From an uncultured Schlesneria sp. (lineage in GTDB: Bacteria; Planctomycetota; Planctomycetia; Planctomycetales; Planctomycetaceae): a stretch of DNA of 42,672 nucleotides. Below are positions 1-9,152 of the stretch, in pieces (the first letter of the stretch is position 1; every line of letters begins with the position of its first letter). The notes beneath the pieces were generated by a model. The model was not told the origin of the DNA, made no database searches, and worked only from the letters and a program-made list of their open reading frames with translations. The translations under genes and the position numbers were made by a program. The stretch is taken from NCBI GenBank assembly GCA_903834925.1, contig CAILLA010000085.1, forward strand, positions 1-42,672, written 5' to 3'.

Positions 1-141
1 AATCAACGGGACGATCGCTCGCGACGTGATTCGGCGAAGGGGGTTTCGGCGGTCCAAGCGATTCCGCTTATCGTGACGCGACTTCTTGCTCGAATTGTGC
101 CGGGGTTGCGGTCGTTTCGATGACCCATTAAGCTTCGCCAT
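1..141 (-). CDS. Possible 5' end of a basic, Lys/Arg-rich protein running off the left edge
   Basis: A reading frame with an ATG at 141 stays open to the window edge (47 codons). The translation starts MAKLNGSSKRP and is very rich in Lys, Arg and His, turning hydrophobic only at the last few codons. That would suit a basic cytoplasmic tail before a membrane segment. A GAGGG sequence lies about 12 nt upstream of the ATG, a loose ribosome binding site. A strong terminator sits between it and the next minus-strand gene, so it would have its own promoter. The plus strand is also open from base 1 to a TGA at 118-120, so a plus-strand gene ending there is an alternative. No family is recognised. 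Confidence 0.35.
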   Translation of the reverse strand, partial: MAKLNGSSKRPQPRHNSSKKSRHDKRNRLDRRNPLRRITSRAIVPLI

Positions 142-245
142 CCTTGGGTCCCTCGGTGACGTGTTTTGTTCACACTCACAACATCGCAGAGAGCCAGGGT
201 TTCTAAAACATCATTTCCGAGTCGCGCGTTCCCCTAAAGTGCAGT

Positions 246-292
246 AAAAAAGCAGGTCTGTTTTTTTCAAAAACAGACCTGCTTCGTTTTTT
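246..292. terminator. Strong bidirectional Rho-independent terminator
   Basis: An 11-bp GC-containing arm (250-260) pairs perfectly with 274-284, and the stem is extended by T/A pairs at 261-265 and 269-273. Read on the minus strand it is followed directly by a T run (complement of 245-250), so it should end transcription of the DUF11 gene, whose stop is at 313. Read on the plus strand it is followed by CG and six Ts (287-292), so it could also stop transcripts coming from the left edge. Confidence 0.85.
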
Positions 293-312
293 ATCGTTGT
301 GTTCGAGACGTT

Positions 313-2376
313 TTAGTTCGAACCGTCTGTGTAGGCTCGGGTCACTTCTTCAAGCAGCATTGGTTCTTGCAGTCCACCACCGCTCAATCGGGCTTTCATC
401 CGGTGGCTTCCGTCCTTGGTCACCTTCATCTGGATGCGGAAGCTCACTTGACTCCCTGGGGCGATTTGATCGATTGGGTTGAAGAACAACTGGCGACCTT
501 CGATCACTTGATCCACAGGTGCCTTGGCCGACAGGAACTGCATCCCGGCAGGCAGGTCGCAGGCAACCACAACACCTGTTGCGGCTTTTGACCCTTCGTT
601 CTTCACTCGAATCTCGTAACCGGTTTCGGAACCGACTTCTACTGGATCATCGAGATCGACGAGTTCCAAGGTGAGAGACGCTATTCCATCGACACGGGTG
701 TCGATCTGTGCATCAGCCTGGACACCCGAGTCAGACACAACCTGGACTGTTTGAGTGAAGTCACCAAGCTTCAGCGAATTCAATTCACAGGCAACCTGTG
801 TCGATTCACCTGGTGCCAGACGGTTGATGAACCACTGGATCGTATTGGTTGAGGATTCAAACTTGCCACCATGGTCGGCAGAGACGAACTTGAATCCGTC
901 CGAGACGATTTGTGACACGCGGATGTTGCTGTTGACCAGGCTTCCGTCGTTCGTGACGGTCATCGTGTACTTCGCGTTACGTCCCTTGTATCGCAGTGAA
1001 GGACCTTCAACCGCGATTTTCAGGCTTGGAGCGATGACGTTGAATTCAACCAGGTCGGTACTTGATGCTTCCGAACTGGACGTTGCCACAACCGTGACCG
1101 ATTGAGTACCACCTTTCGCTGCGGTCAATCCCAGACGATAACTTCGCGTTTCGCCAGGTCCAACCGCTCCGACATCAATCACAAGGCGATCTTCTCGCGT
1201 CGGGTGTTCGAGACCTGCCGACAGTTTGGCTTCAACTTTGACATCCTGTACCGTCCCGGTACCGGGATTGGTGACAGTAATCATTTGCGAGGCGGGATCG
1301 CCCAGCATCACTTCTTTTGTTGGCGATTTGACCGAGACCTTCAGCATCGGTTCGTGAACCGAAAACGCTGTGGAACTCGTTCCTGTGAAGCGAACTTGAG
1401 CGGTGGCACCGATGTCCCCGCGTCGGCTGGGGATCATCTTGACGGTGATCTTTTTCTCACCGCCTGCGTCGAGTTGTTCGATTGCCCATGTCAGCCGGTC
1501 AGTGGCTGATGCTGGCTTTGGTTCGGCTGCGGTGAGCCGAACGTTTGTCGGGAAGATCGCGTCAATTGCAATTTGAGTAACCGGCGTGGAACCGGTGTTT
1601 TTCACAATCAGATCGGCCTGGCATTCTTGTCCGACGTTGAATTCGCCTCTCTTAAACCACTCCAACGTGACTTGGGGTGTTAGAGGTCCCGTCTTGACAG
1701 GTGCGGTTTCAATCGGGGCCGATGGTTCACGTGTGTCGTGATCAAAGGATTCTTCGCGACCAACCACTTCTTTTTGTTTTGAGGCGGTTTTGCGAGTTGG
1801 TTTCGCCGTTGATTCGTCAAATTCCGTCGCTGGAGGCGCACTTTTAGGGCGGCTGTCGCTTCGAACTTGTTGGATCGGAGTTTTCTTGCCAGCCGGCTTA
1901 TCGTAGTTTGCTTGCGAAACCGACGGGCTGGTCTTGGCCTTTGCGGTCTTAGGCTCTGCAGCGCTGGCGGTAATGGTCGGAAGATCCGTCAATGACGGTT
2001 CTTCGAAGTCCGCCTTAGCGGTGGCTTTCTTGGCTGTGGCTTTCGCCGGAGCTACAGGCTTTTCTGGAACAGGTTCATCTGCCCAATCCGTTGAATCCGA
2101 TTTCGATTGTGCCGAAACGGGAACAACTGTCTTGGAAGTGGGATCAGCTGATGTCCCGTCCTCACCAAACAAGTCTTTATAGTAGTTTTTGGGGCCTGCG
2201 CTGGCCGAGGCATCAGGCTTTTTAGCGGGCTTTTTTGTTGCGAGTTTTGCCGAAGTTCCCGCAGTACCAACTGCGGTCCGTCCTGCCGATTGGTCTGCGA
2301 CAGGGTCGGCCGCATAGCCGCTTTGATGAAGCGCCATCATTCCCGAGATGGCGAGAATCCAACTCCCGCGTCGCAT
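313..2376 (-). CDS. Exported DUF11-repeat (conserved repeat domain) protein
   Basis: This 687-residue protein starts at the ATG at 2376, with AAGGAG seven nucleotides upstream; a longer in-frame start at 2445 would put extra residues ahead of the signal peptide and is rejected. Residues 1-23 form a signal peptide ending near GYAA. Residues 25-240 are low-complexity and rich in Lys, Ala, Pro and Thr, probably an extended linker. From about residue 240 to the end there are several beta-sandwich repeats with the DUF11/CARDB-like pattern of 'V.NTG....  NV', 'V.VTNPGTG', 'TVTNDGS' and 'RVKNEGSKAATGV'. Such proteins are usually cell-surface or outer-membrane-associated structural or adhesive proteins. 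It is monocistronic, with a strong terminator downstream and a divergent recombinase gene upstream. The exact cellular role is unknown. Confidence 0.8.
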   Translation of the reverse strand: MRRGSWILAISGMMALHQSGYAADPVADQSAGRTAVGTAGTSAKLATKKPAKKPDASASAGPKNYYKDLFGEDGTSADPTSKTVVPVSAQSKSDSTDWADEPVPEKPVAPAKATAKKATAKADFEEPSLTDLPTITASAAEPKTAKAKTSPSVSQANYDKPAGKKTPIQQVRSDSRPKSAPPATEFDESTAKPTRKTASKQKEVVGREESFDHDTREPSAPIETAPVKTGPLTPQVTLEWFKRGEFNVGQECQADLIVKNTGSTPVTQIAIDAIFPTNVRLTAAEPKPASATDRLTWAIEQLDAGGEKKITVKMIPSRRGDIGATAQVRFTGTSSTAFSVHEPMLKVSVKSPTKEVMLGDPASQMITVTNPGTGTVQDVKVEAKLSAGLEHPTREDRLVIDVGAVGPGETRSYRLGLTAAKGGTQSVTVVATSSSEASSTDLVEFNVIAPSLKIAVEGPSLRYKGRNAKYTMTVTNDGSLVNSNIRVSQIVSDGFKFVSADHGGKFESSTNTIQWFINRLAPGESTQVACELNSLKLGDFTQTVQVVSDSGVQADAQIDTRVDGIASLTLELVDLDDPVEVGSETGYEIRVKNEGSKAATGVVVACDLPAGMQFLSAKAPVDQVIEGRQLFFNPIDQIAPGSQVSFRIQMKVTKDGSHRMKARLSGGGLQEPMLLEEVTRAYTDGSN

Positions 2377-2673
2377 AATCAGCTCCTTCAAATCGATTCG
2401 TGGTGAATGTAATAACCCAGAACAAGGTCGCTCCTCGCCGGGCAATCACCGCACCGCCGAATCCCATTTCAGCGCGTGCCCGTAATTTGTATCGGTCAGG
2501 TTGACCAGAACCATTGAATCGATCCGAACGACTTGAATTACTTTTACGAATGTAGGGATTCGTCGGAGCGGAATTCGAACCGGAAATTCGCCGATTTCGG
2601 CAGCTTCTGCCGAACGAAAGACAAATGTCTCGCCAAAGGACGAAAGCGTCAGGCGGGTTGAGGTCGATGGGTG

Positions 2674-2679
2674 TATAAT
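2674..2679 (+). promoter_or_regulatory. Candidate -10 box upstream of the recombinase gene
   Basis: A perfect TATAAT lies 41 bases before the ATG at 2721, giving a leader of about 35 nt. No good -35 hexamer is found at normal spacing, so this rests on the -10 alone. It lies in the 344-bp divergent interval 2377-2720, which also holds a 5-bp-arm palindrome GGTCA-GGT-TGACC at 2494-2506 (possible operator, possibly chance). I see no convincing gene in this interval. Confidence 0.35.
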
Positions 2680-2720
2680 GAGGATCACAATTCCGACCAC
2701 CATCCATTGAGGGTCATGTC

Positions 2721-3671
2721 ATGCCACCGCGTAGGCGACCAGTCCAGGCAACCGTTCCAAGTTCCGTCGCGCCTGCAGACCCCTCACAGCATCTTTCGGG
2801 TTTCATCCACTATTTAAAGGCAGAATGCGGACTCTCGCAAAACACGATCCTGGCCTACCGCCGGGATCTCACCCGATTTGACGCCTGGTATCGCGAGCAC
2901 GGTCCCGCACGACTTCAACTGGTCGATCTTGGGCTGCTCACGAAATATCTGGAAGACCTTCATCAGCATCAATACGCCGCGACTTCGATGGCCAGACACC
3001 TGGTTTCCCTCAAGATGTTTTTTCGATACCTCGTCCTGGAAGGGATTCTGCCCGAAAGTGTTGTCGAATTGGTCAATTCACCAAAACTCTGGCAACACTT
3101 GCCCAAGGTTCTTAGTCCCGAAAAGGTCGACGAACTGATTGCCGCACCACTACGGCAAGACCGTTATCCTTTACGTGATCGTGCGCTCTTGGCGCTGATG
3201 TATGCGACTGGTTGCCGCGCCTCAGAAGTCTGTGGAATTACCCCGCGCGACATCCAGTTGGAAGAAGGTTATTGCCGATGCGTCGGCAAGGGAAACAAAG
3301 AACGGATCGTTTCACTGAATCCGGTCGCTCGAGCCGCTGTTGAAGCGTATCTCAAACACGAGCGACCTGTGCTTGTTCTGCAAGAGGACCCAACGACCCC
3401 TCTGCTGGTTTCGCGCAGCGGTAAACGCTTGTCGCGAATCACCGTCTGGAAGCTGGTCAAACGCTATGCCGCTCGAATTGGAGCAAGTCGCGAGGTCAGC
3501 CCGCACACGCTTCGCCACAGTTTTGCAACGCATATGCTGGCTGGCGGTGCCGAGATTCGTGCTCTGCAAGAACTGCTCGGACACGCCAGCATTCGGACGA
3601 CTCAAATTTACACCCAAGTCGACCACAGCCGACTGAAATCGATTCATGAAAAGTGCCATCCCCGCGGATGA
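2721..3671 (+). CDS. Tyrosine recombinase, XerC/XerD family
   Basis: A 316-residue site-specific recombinase of the size and layout of XerC/XerD, which resolve chromosome dimers at dif during division. The start is the ATG at 2721, with GAGGG at 2709-2713. Residues 25-110 form the SAM-like N-terminal core-binding domain (FIHYLKAECGLSQNT, then R.DL..F). Residues 130-310 form the catalytic domain with the full set of active-site residues: Arg166 (ATGCRASEV), Lys190, His262 and Arg265 (HTLRHSFATH), His288 (LLGHASI) and the nucleophile Tyr297 (TTQIYTQ). It is complete and apparently functional. It stands alone between a divergent DUF11 gene and convergent gatB, and no integron, phage or att-site context is visible, so a housekeeping Xer role is more likely than an integrase role. 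XerD is favoured over XerC, but the two cannot be separated by eye. Confidence 0.9.
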   Translation: MPPRRRPVQATVPSSVAPADPSQHLSGFIHYLKAECGLSQNTILAYRRDLTRFDAWYREHGPARLQLVDLGLLTKYLEDLHQHQYAATSMARHLVSLKMFFRYLVLEGILPESVVELVNSPKLWQHLPKVLSPEKVDELIAAPLRQDRYPLRDRALLALMYATGCRASEVCGITPRDIQLEEGYCRCVGKGNKERIVSLNPVARAAVEAYLKHERPVLVLQEDPTTPLLVSRSGKRLSRITVWKLVKRYAARIGASREVSPHTLRHSFATHMLAGGAEIRALQELLGHASIRTTQIYTQVDHSRLKSIHEKCHPRG

Positions 3672-3690
3672 GGAATCGATAGAATGGTTC

Positions 3691-5208
3691 CTATTCAGCA
3701 AGTTTTGCCAGCAATTTTTCGCGGACCGTTTGCGGGTCGGCACCTTTGACCGACTTCATCACCTGGCCGATCAAAGCACCAATCGCCTTCTCGTTGCCAC
3801 TCTTAAAGTCCGCGATGGCTTTTGCGTTGCGAGATAGCACTTCGGCGATGGCGGTTTCAATCGCACCGGTGTCTTGAACAATCGCGAGTCCGCGCGACTT
3901 CACCAGTTCGTCGATTCGGTCCACTGAAAGGACAGCTCCTCCGTCGGCATCCTCAAGCAGTGCGGCAAAGACTTCTCTCGCGGACTTAATGGTGATCTGC
4001 TTCTTATTGATTCGGTCGAGCAGCGCCGAAAGGACGTTCGGTCGGATAGGAAATGTCGAGATCGTCTCGGCTCGTTCTTTCATCGCCGCCTGCACGTCTT
4101 GCGTCAGCCAGTTGGCCGCTTGCTTGCCGTCACGACAAGACTTAGCGATCTCTTCAAAGTAATCCGCCACGGCGCGACCCTGGTCGATAATGACAGCCGC
4201 GTCGTAGGGCGATAACTGGAATTCGTCGATGATTCGCTGACGACGGTTGGCGGGAAGTTCGCACATTTCGGCACGAATCGAATCAACCTTTTCGACAGTG
4301 GTCATCACGGGAACAAGGTCAGGATCAGGGAAATATCGATAGTCGGCCGCTTCTTCTTTTTCTCGAAGAGGATAGGTTGTCCCTCGGTTGGGATCGAATC
4401 CGACTGTTCGTTTATGTCCCCCTTTTGCACCCATGCGGATGCCGGTCTGCTGGAACGCTTCCCATTGCCGAGCCACTTCATACTCAATGGCCTGCTCGGT
4501 AAATCGAAAGCTGTTGAGATTCTTGATCTCGACAATCGGTGTTGGAACTTTTGTTCCATCAGGTTGCGTGACATGTAAGTTCACATTCGCATCGCAACGA
4601 AGACTCCCTTCCTGCATGTTGCAGTCCGAGACTTCGAGATACGTCAACATCAGCCTTAGTTCTTCGAGAAACCGGCGCGCTTCGTCCGCAGAACGTAAAT
4701 CCGGTTCCGTGACGATTTCAACCAGGGGAGTCCCCGCGCGGTTCAGGTCGACTTTGCTGTCGCGGCCCCGACCCGATTCATCGTGCATATTCTTACCAGC
4801 ATCTTCTTCGAGATGAGCCCGCAAAATGCGAACTCGTCGAACCGTCGGTTGTTTGTTGCCATCGGTTTCAGAATCACGGGTGACAACATCGACGTGACCG
4901 TGGTGGCTGAACGGCAGATCGAACTGACTGATTTGATATCCCTTAGGGAGATCCGGATAAAAGTACTGCTTACGATCCCATTTCGTATAGGGAGCGATTT
5001 GACATCCCAGCCCCAAGGCCGTTTTCACGCCAAGGTAATACGCATGCTCGTTCAAAACAGGTAACGCTCCGGGTAACCCGAGACAAACAGGACAGGTCTG
5101 AACGTTCGGATGATCGGGATTGAAGACTGTCGAACATCCACAAAAAATTTTCGTCTTCGTTTGAAGCTGAACGTGAATTTCAAGGCCGATAATGATTTCG
5201 TAGGACAT
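3691..5208 (-). CDS. gatB: Aspartyl/glutamyl-tRNA(Asn/Gln) amidotransferase subunit B
   Basis: This 505-residue GatB is the kinase/transamidase-core subunit of GatCAB, which converts Glu-tRNA(Gln) or Asp-tRNA(Asn) to the amidated forms using ammonia channelled from GatA. The N-terminus YEIIIGLEIHVQLQT is the family hallmark. The zinc-site cysteines are C23, C25, C39 and C42 (FCGCS... QTCPVCLG). Next come DRKQYFYPDLPKGYQ and the tRNA-interacting DCNMQEGSLRCDAN segment. The C-terminal helical and YqeY-like domains run to the end (INKKQITIKSAREVF, FKSGNEKAIGALIGQVMK). The ATG at 5208 matches the usual family start; a TTG at 5238 would add ten atypical residues. Only a weak GAG lies upstream. gatA and gatC are not in the window, so the complex is encoded at dispersed loci. 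It converges on the recombinase gene 19 bp away. Confidence 0.96.
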   Translation of the reverse strand: MSYEIIIGLEIHVQLQTKTKIFCGCSTVFNPDHPNVQTCPVCLGLPGALPVLNEHAYYLGVKTALGLGCQIAPYTKWDRKQYFYPDLPKGYQISQFDLPFSHHGHVDVVTRDSETDGNKQPTVRRVRILRAHLEEDAGKNMHDESGRGRDSKVDLNRAGTPLVEIVTEPDLRSADEARRFLEELRLMLTYLEVSDCNMQEGSLRCDANVNLHVTQPDGTKVPTPIVEIKNLNSFRFTEQAIEYEVARQWEAFQQTGIRMGAKGGHKRTVGFDPNRGTTYPLREKEEAADYRYFPDPDLVPVMTTVEKVDSIRAEMCELPANRRQRIIDEFQLSPYDAAVIIDQGRAVADYFEEIAKSCRDGKQAANWLTQDVQAAMKERAETISTFPIRPNVLSALLDRINKKQITIKSAREVFAALLEDADGGAVLSVDRIDELVKSRGLAIVQDTGAIETAIAEVLSRNAKAIADFKSGNEKAIGALIGQVMKSVKGADPQTVREKLLAKLAE

Positions 5209-5353
5209 CACATTCTCGATCGAATAAGTCTTGGACAAATAACATTCACGCGTTAACCGGCGAATATGGCCTGCTGCTGAACGATGAAATCCCGCGAGCT
5301 GACGATGCCAAATCGCCGAAAATCATGACGAAGAGTTTGAGCGTTTCAGCGCG

Positions 5354-6235
5354 CTATTGCGAACTCATCGCGTCAACTGTTCTCCAGGTCAAAGTCCCGT
5401 TCGAAATCTTTTCAACAAGATCGGGTACGGTGTCGAGGATGCTTTTCGCTACGGGATCAGGGCTTTGGCTTAATGCCAAGGCTGCAGCCTGTCGTTCGAC
5501 AGGTGCTCCGGTCGTCATCACTTGCTTAAGATCCGCCAGGCCTCGCGCATCGGCGTGACGTCCGACACATCGCCACATATCTGGCGCGATGGGTCTTTTC
5601 GCCGCCCATCGCTCGTGAACAAAGTCGACCACCATGGCTGATAAGTGTGGATTCGCGCGTTGATCCAGTCCCACAATCGGAGACATGGGCACGCCAATAA
5701 ATTGGCACTTCAGCACCATTTGATTCCACTGATCATCGGTAAACTGTTCGGCGGGATAAGGGTTCTGGTGAGCCACGGCGCAGAACACGGCTTTGATGTT
5801 CGTGCGAATCCCTTCGGCTGCGCGAAGGATGTGTGCTGAAGGATGCGGCAGAAGAGGCAAGGCCTGATACATAGAGACCAGCTCACCGACTTCACCCGCC
5901 CCAAACAATTGGTCAAGCGTTGCCACCAGTTCAGCTGCTTCGATCGAAGGGAGGGATAGCAAGAACAAAGCACGGGTCAGTTGGTCAACGCTCCACCCGC
6001 GCGGGTTCCAACCGGGTCGAGCCTCATCCGCCGCTGAAAGTTCTTCGTCGGTCAATCCCAGGTCCGATTTTCCCACCTTTCGCGGAGCCATCCCGAAAGC
6101 GAGATAAAGACCTTTCCTGTCGCCAAGGCGAATGACTCCCTGTCGATCGCGAGCCCACGTTGCAGCCGCCGGGTCTAACCGCAATGCCAGCCAACTCTCG
6201 ATTAGCTGCCTTATTCTGTCTGTATCAGGATTCAT
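5354..6235 (-). CDS. EboA-family protein
   Basis: A 293-residue soluble protein starting at the ATG at 6235, with AGGAG about 8 nt upstream. I recognise the EboA family from its conserved block: RAAEGIRTN (138-146), NPYP (158-161), WNQMVLK (170-176), GLDQRAN (189-195) and HERWAAKR (207-214). EboA belongs to the ebo gene cluster (eboA-F) found in cyanobacteria, algal plastids and several bacterial phyla. In cyanobacteria that cluster has been linked to export of a scytonemin precursor to the periplasm, but EboA's own biochemistry is not established. None of the recognisable partners (UbiA-like prenyltransferase, dehydroquinate-synthase-like or TatD-like protein) is adjacent, so this is an orphan. 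A helical-repeat fold is likely. It lies at the end of a minus-strand run from trpE and is probably co-transcribed with it. Confidence 0.72.
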   Translation of the reverse strand: MNPDTDRIRQLIESWLALRLDPAAATWARDRQGVIRLGDRKGLYLAFGMAPRKVGKSDLGLTDEELSAADEARPGWNPRGWSVDQLTRALFLLSLPSIEAAELVATLDQLFGAGEVGELVSMYQALPLLPHPSAHILRAAEGIRTNIKAVFCAVAHQNPYPAEQFTDDQWNQMVLKCQFIGVPMSPIVGLDQRANPHLSAMVVDFVHERWAAKRPIAPDMWRCVGRHADARGLADLKQVMTTGAPVERQAAALALSQSPDPVAKSILDTVPDLVEKISNGTLTWRTVDAMSSQ

Positions 6236-6334
6236 ACCAACTCCTGCCGATATTGGTTCCGCTCGGAAAAAAATGAAGAACCTGCATCGACTTCGGATTT
6301 ACTTCTATTGGATCTCAATCTCAACCGTGGTCGA

Positions 6335-6586
6335 TTAATGGCCATGACCGCAACTGGAAGGATGGCCACAACAGCCCGCCATGGGAAGTTGCGGAACCGG
6401 ACTCGCAATTGGCAACGCAATTCCACCCGAGATCACGCGTGCAACAGGTGTGTCGAGCGGCGTCTTGCCAGGCTCGGTCTCACTTCGCTGGCAAAGTTCT
6501 CCCCAGTTCGAAATCTTTTCTTTCATGCCATGCTGCACAGTCACGGTCTTTTGATTCGCTGAGCAATGATAATCGTAAGTTGGCAT
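6335..6586 (-). CDS. Small FmdB-like putative metal-binding protein with an incomplete zinc ribbon
   Basis: An 83-residue protein beginning MPTYDYHC, the signature opening of FmdB/regulatory zinc-ribbon proteins, followed by the region GMKEKISNWGELCQRS and TPLDTPVARVISGG seen in a sub-branch of that family. Classical members carry two CxxC pairs; here only Cys8 and Cys32 remain of the ribbon. A Cys/His-rich tail with Cys72, Cys73, Cys79 and three His residues could bind metal instead. The ATG at 6586 has GGGAG upstream at a longish spacing. It sits 33 bp after the Tat-type TIM-barrel gene in the same minus-strand run. Its function is unknown; the family is usually described as putative regulatory. 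Confidence 0.7.
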   Translation of the reverse strand: MPTYDYHCSANQKTVTVQHGMKEKISNWGELCQRSETEPGKTPLDTPVARVISGGIALPIASPVPQLPMAGCCGHPSSCGHGH

Positions 6587-6619
6587 CTCAAGGTTCTCCC
6601 ACGAAACGTTGAAAAAATA

Positions 6620-7522
6620 TCAGCCGGATCGCTTCCGGGCTTCCGACAGCATCTGGTCAAAAAGTTCACGTTGCTTGATCAGTTCCCCGGCGGGGTCTGC
6701 TGGGACTTCCCCCTCTTCGAGCATCATCCAGCCCGAATAATCCGCTTTCACATAAAGATCCAGTAGCTCGGGCCAGGGATAATTCTTCACATCGAAACGA
6801 TGAATGTGTGTCGTCTGACCCAATCGATTCTTCACCAGATTGAAATTGTGTTCCAAGCCGGGGGCTTCAAGATCCTGAGGGTTGGAATTCCAGCAGACCG
6901 CCACGTTGGGATGATCGGCCACGTCGAGAATTGCCTTAATCGTTGGCAACTGCGCACATTGACCATGAACTTCCAGTCGAATTTGCTGGCCGAAACCGGT
7001 GGCATATTCCGCAACCTGATTCAGTGCCTTTCCAATCTGCGCAATGGTCTTCTCGCGGGGAACATCCTTATGAAACGAATCAGGCTTCACTTTCACCCCG
7101 GAACCACCCACATCGTGACTCAGTTGGATAAATCGTTTCGTTGCCTCGATTGACGCTTCTAGAACTTTCGGGTCAGGGCTATCAAACCGTTCGTTGCTGC
7201 CAATTCCCACCATTTGAACCGAACTCGATTCGAATTTGGCACGAACGGCAATTCGCTCAGCCTCAGTCAGACTTGGTTCTACACCATGCTTATGAGTCGT
7301 TCTCAATTCGACGCCAAGCACTTTGGCTTGTTCGCAATTCTTCAGCAGCGTCGGCAAATCCCAATCTTTGCCCCACTGATACGTCACAAGACCATACCGG
7401 ATGTCGGCTCCCTTTTTGTCCTGGGAATAACCCGGACGAGTTAGCCCGAACACGCCTGCAGAAGCGGTGGCGGTCGTCAAGACGGTCGTTTTAAGAAAGT
7501 CGCGCCGAGTTACGTCTGACAT
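6620..7522 (-). CDS. Tat-exported sugar phosphate isomerase/epimerase-like TIM-barrel protein
   Basis: A 300-residue protein with a twin-arginine signal (TRRDFLKTTVLTT, Arg5-Arg6) and a probable cleavage site near residue 33. The mature part is a xylose-isomerase-like AP-endonuclease-2 TIM barrel. Likely metal- and substrate-site strands are GVELRTTHKHG, LEVHGQ, VCWNSNP, IHRFDVKNYPW and the C-terminal MMLEEGE. The ATG at 7522 has AAGGGA at good spacing. Planctomycetes carry many such exported epimerase-like proteins, thought to act on sugars or polyols in the periplasm; the substrate here cannot be told. It begins 24 bp after the trpE stop, so the two are probably co-transcribed, although no shared pathway is apparent. 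Confidence 0.8.
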   Translation of the reverse strand: MSDVTRRDFLKTTVLTTATASAGVFGLTRPGYSQDKKGADIRYGLVTYQWGKDWDLPTLLKNCEQAKVLGVELRTTHKHGVEPSLTEAERIAVRAKFESSSVQMVGIGSNERFDSPDPKVLEASIEATKRFIQLSHDVGGSGVKVKPDSFHKDVPREKTIAQIGKALNQVAEYATGFGQQIRLEVHGQCAQLPTIKAILDVADHPNVAVCWNSNPQDLEAPGLEHNFNLVKNRLGQTTHIHRFDVKNYPWPELLDLYVKADYSGWMMLEEGEVPADPAGELIKQRELFDQMLSEARKRSG

Positions 7523-7546
7523 TTCTGGTCCCTTTTCGAGTGATGA

Positions 7547-9040
7547 CTAAGAACCGATTTGGCGTTCTGCAATTTCGATCGCTTTCAACAGCCCGCGGGC
7601 TTTGTTTAATGTTTCTTCATATTCAGACGCGGGCACGCTATCAGCCACAATCCCAGCTCCCGCCTGGATGTAGGCAGTTTTTCCCATCATCACGATTGTA
7701 CGCAGCGCGATGCAGGTATCCATATGACCCGTAAAATCGAGGCACCCAACCGCTCCACCATAGGGACCCCGCCGATGCGGTTCGAGTTCGTCGATGATCT
7801 CCATCGCTCGAACTTTCGGTGCCCCCGATAACGTGCCGGCAGGAAGTCCCGCGCGAAGGGCATCGAGCGCTGTTTTCCCCTTCGCTAACTTACCTGTCAC
7901 GGTCGAACTGATATGCATGACGTGGCTGTACCGTTCGACATGCATGATGTCACTTAATTCAACCGATCCATATTCTGCAACCCGTCCGACGTCATTACGA
8001 GCGAGATCGACAAGCATCACGTGCTCAGCTCGCTCTTTTTCATCGGCAAGAAGCTCGCGTTCGAGGGCTTGATCCTCTTCATGAGTTTTCCCGCGCTTCC
8101 GTGTCCCCGCCAGCGGACGAATCGTTGTCCGACCGTTTTCGACTCGAACCATGATTTCTGGCGAACTCCCAATCAGGTTGACTGCCGGAGTCCGCAGCAG
8201 AAACATGAATGGACTTGGATTAACGACTCGGAGTGCCCGGTAAATGTCCAGCGGACTGGCTGTGGTTGTCACTTCCAGTCGCTGGCTGAGCACGACCTGA
8301 AAGATATCTCCAGCGCGAATGTATTCCTTTGATTTTTCCACGGCCGTTTCGTAACCCTCGCGGGAAAAATTCGAACGAACCGGGATTTTTGGATCGCCAG
8401 TCAACGAGACGTCTGCCAGGTGAATCGTCTCCGTCGGTGTATCGAGCTGTTTGCACAACACATCAACCCGGCGACACGCCTCGTCATATGCGGCTTTCAG
8501 ATCCGTGCTGCGCACATCGGCATGAACAACAACTTGAATCGTCTTTTGAATCTGGTCGAAAATCACCATCCGGTCGTACAGGGCAAACGACATGTCGGGT
8601 AGTTTGCGATCATCAGTCGGGGGATTCGGCAGATTCTCGGTGTACCGAACCGTGTCATAACCGGCGTATCCAACTGCCCCGCCACAGAACCGAGGCAATC
8701 CTGCAAGGTGAGGTGCGCGGTATTGTTCGAGCATTGTATGCAAGTGTTGAAGCGGGTCGTCGACCTGATAGCGTTTGGTCTGTCCGGCTTGTGTCAACAC
8801 GATCTGCTTGTCGAAAGCATCGACCTGAAGGAACGGACCCGCGCCGAGAAAGCTGTATCGGCCGACACGTTCACCACCGATGACGCTTTCAAAAAGGAAC
8901 GAATTTTCGTCGTCGTGCATCCGGCAGTACGCGCTGACAGGGGTCAGCGTGTCGCTGATCAGTTGCCGGTAAACCGGTACGAAATTCATCCCTTCGGACA
9001 ATTGCCGAAAAGTGGCGAAGTCGGGCGTGTAAGAGGCCAT
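7547..9040 (-). CDS. trpE: Anthranilate synthase component I
   Basis: A 497-residue TrpE, which makes anthranilate from chorismate and ammonia (supplied from glutamine by TrpG), the first committed step of tryptophan synthesis. The N-terminal domain contains [19 protein letters not shown], equivalent to the LLES feedback (tryptophan-binding) element. The chorismate-binding domain (about 225-490) has [74 protein letters not shown] and [11 protein letters not shown], all family hallmarks. These favour TrpE over PabB. The start is the ATG at 9040; the upstream region has only weak purine-rich sequence. trpG and the other trp genes are absent, so tryptophan genes are dispersed. Downstream it runs into the Tat-type epimerase gene after 24 bp. 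Confidence 0.95.
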   Translation of the reverse strand: MASYTPDFATFRQLSEGMNFVPVYRQLISDTLTPVSAYCRMHDDENSFLFESVIGGERVGRYSFLGAGPFLQVDAFDKQIVLTQAGQTKRYQVDDPLQHLHTMLEQYRAPHLAGLPRFCGGAVGYAGYDTVRYTENLPNPPTDDRKLPDMSFALYDRMVIFDQIQKTIQVVVHADVRSTDLKAAYDEACRRVDVLCKQLDTPTETIHLADVSLTGDPKIPVRSNFSREGYETAVEKSKEYIRAGDIFQVVLSQRLEVTTTASPLDIYRALRVVNPSPFMFLLRTPAVNLIGSSPEIMVRVENGRTTIRPLAGTRKRGKTHEEDQALERELLADEKERAEHVMLVDLARNDVGRVAEYGSVELSDIMHVERYSHVMHISSTVTGKLAKGKTALDALRAGLPAGTLSGAPKVRAMEIIDELEPHRRGPYGGAVGCLDFTGHMDTCIALRTIVMMGKTAYIQAGAGIVADSVPASEYEETLNKARGLLKAIEIAERQIGS

Positions 9041-9152
9041 GTCGTCGAGAGTCTCTCCAGCGAAATTTCACGAGCAATCGATTGCTTGAAACGTCATCCT
9101 ATCGGGTCCACGAATTGAGGGCTAGCGCTCAAGAGCTTGGGTAATTGTTCTT

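Noticed and set aside
2446..2703. 85-codon minus-strand frame with a hydrophobic start in the gap upstream of the DUF11 gene
   Set aside because: No ribosome site, no recognisable protein pattern, and it overlaps the likely promoter of the divergent recombinase gene; an overlapping 161-codon frame there is equally random-looking.
2721..3671. Integrase of a mobile element
   Set aside because: All catalytic residues fit Xer recombinases, and no att repeats, tRNA gene, phage genes or cargo are nearby.
3669..3690. Possible hairpin AGGAA...TTCCT between the recombinase and gatB stops
   Set aside because: Only five base pairs with a 12-nt loop and no T run; too weak to call a terminator.
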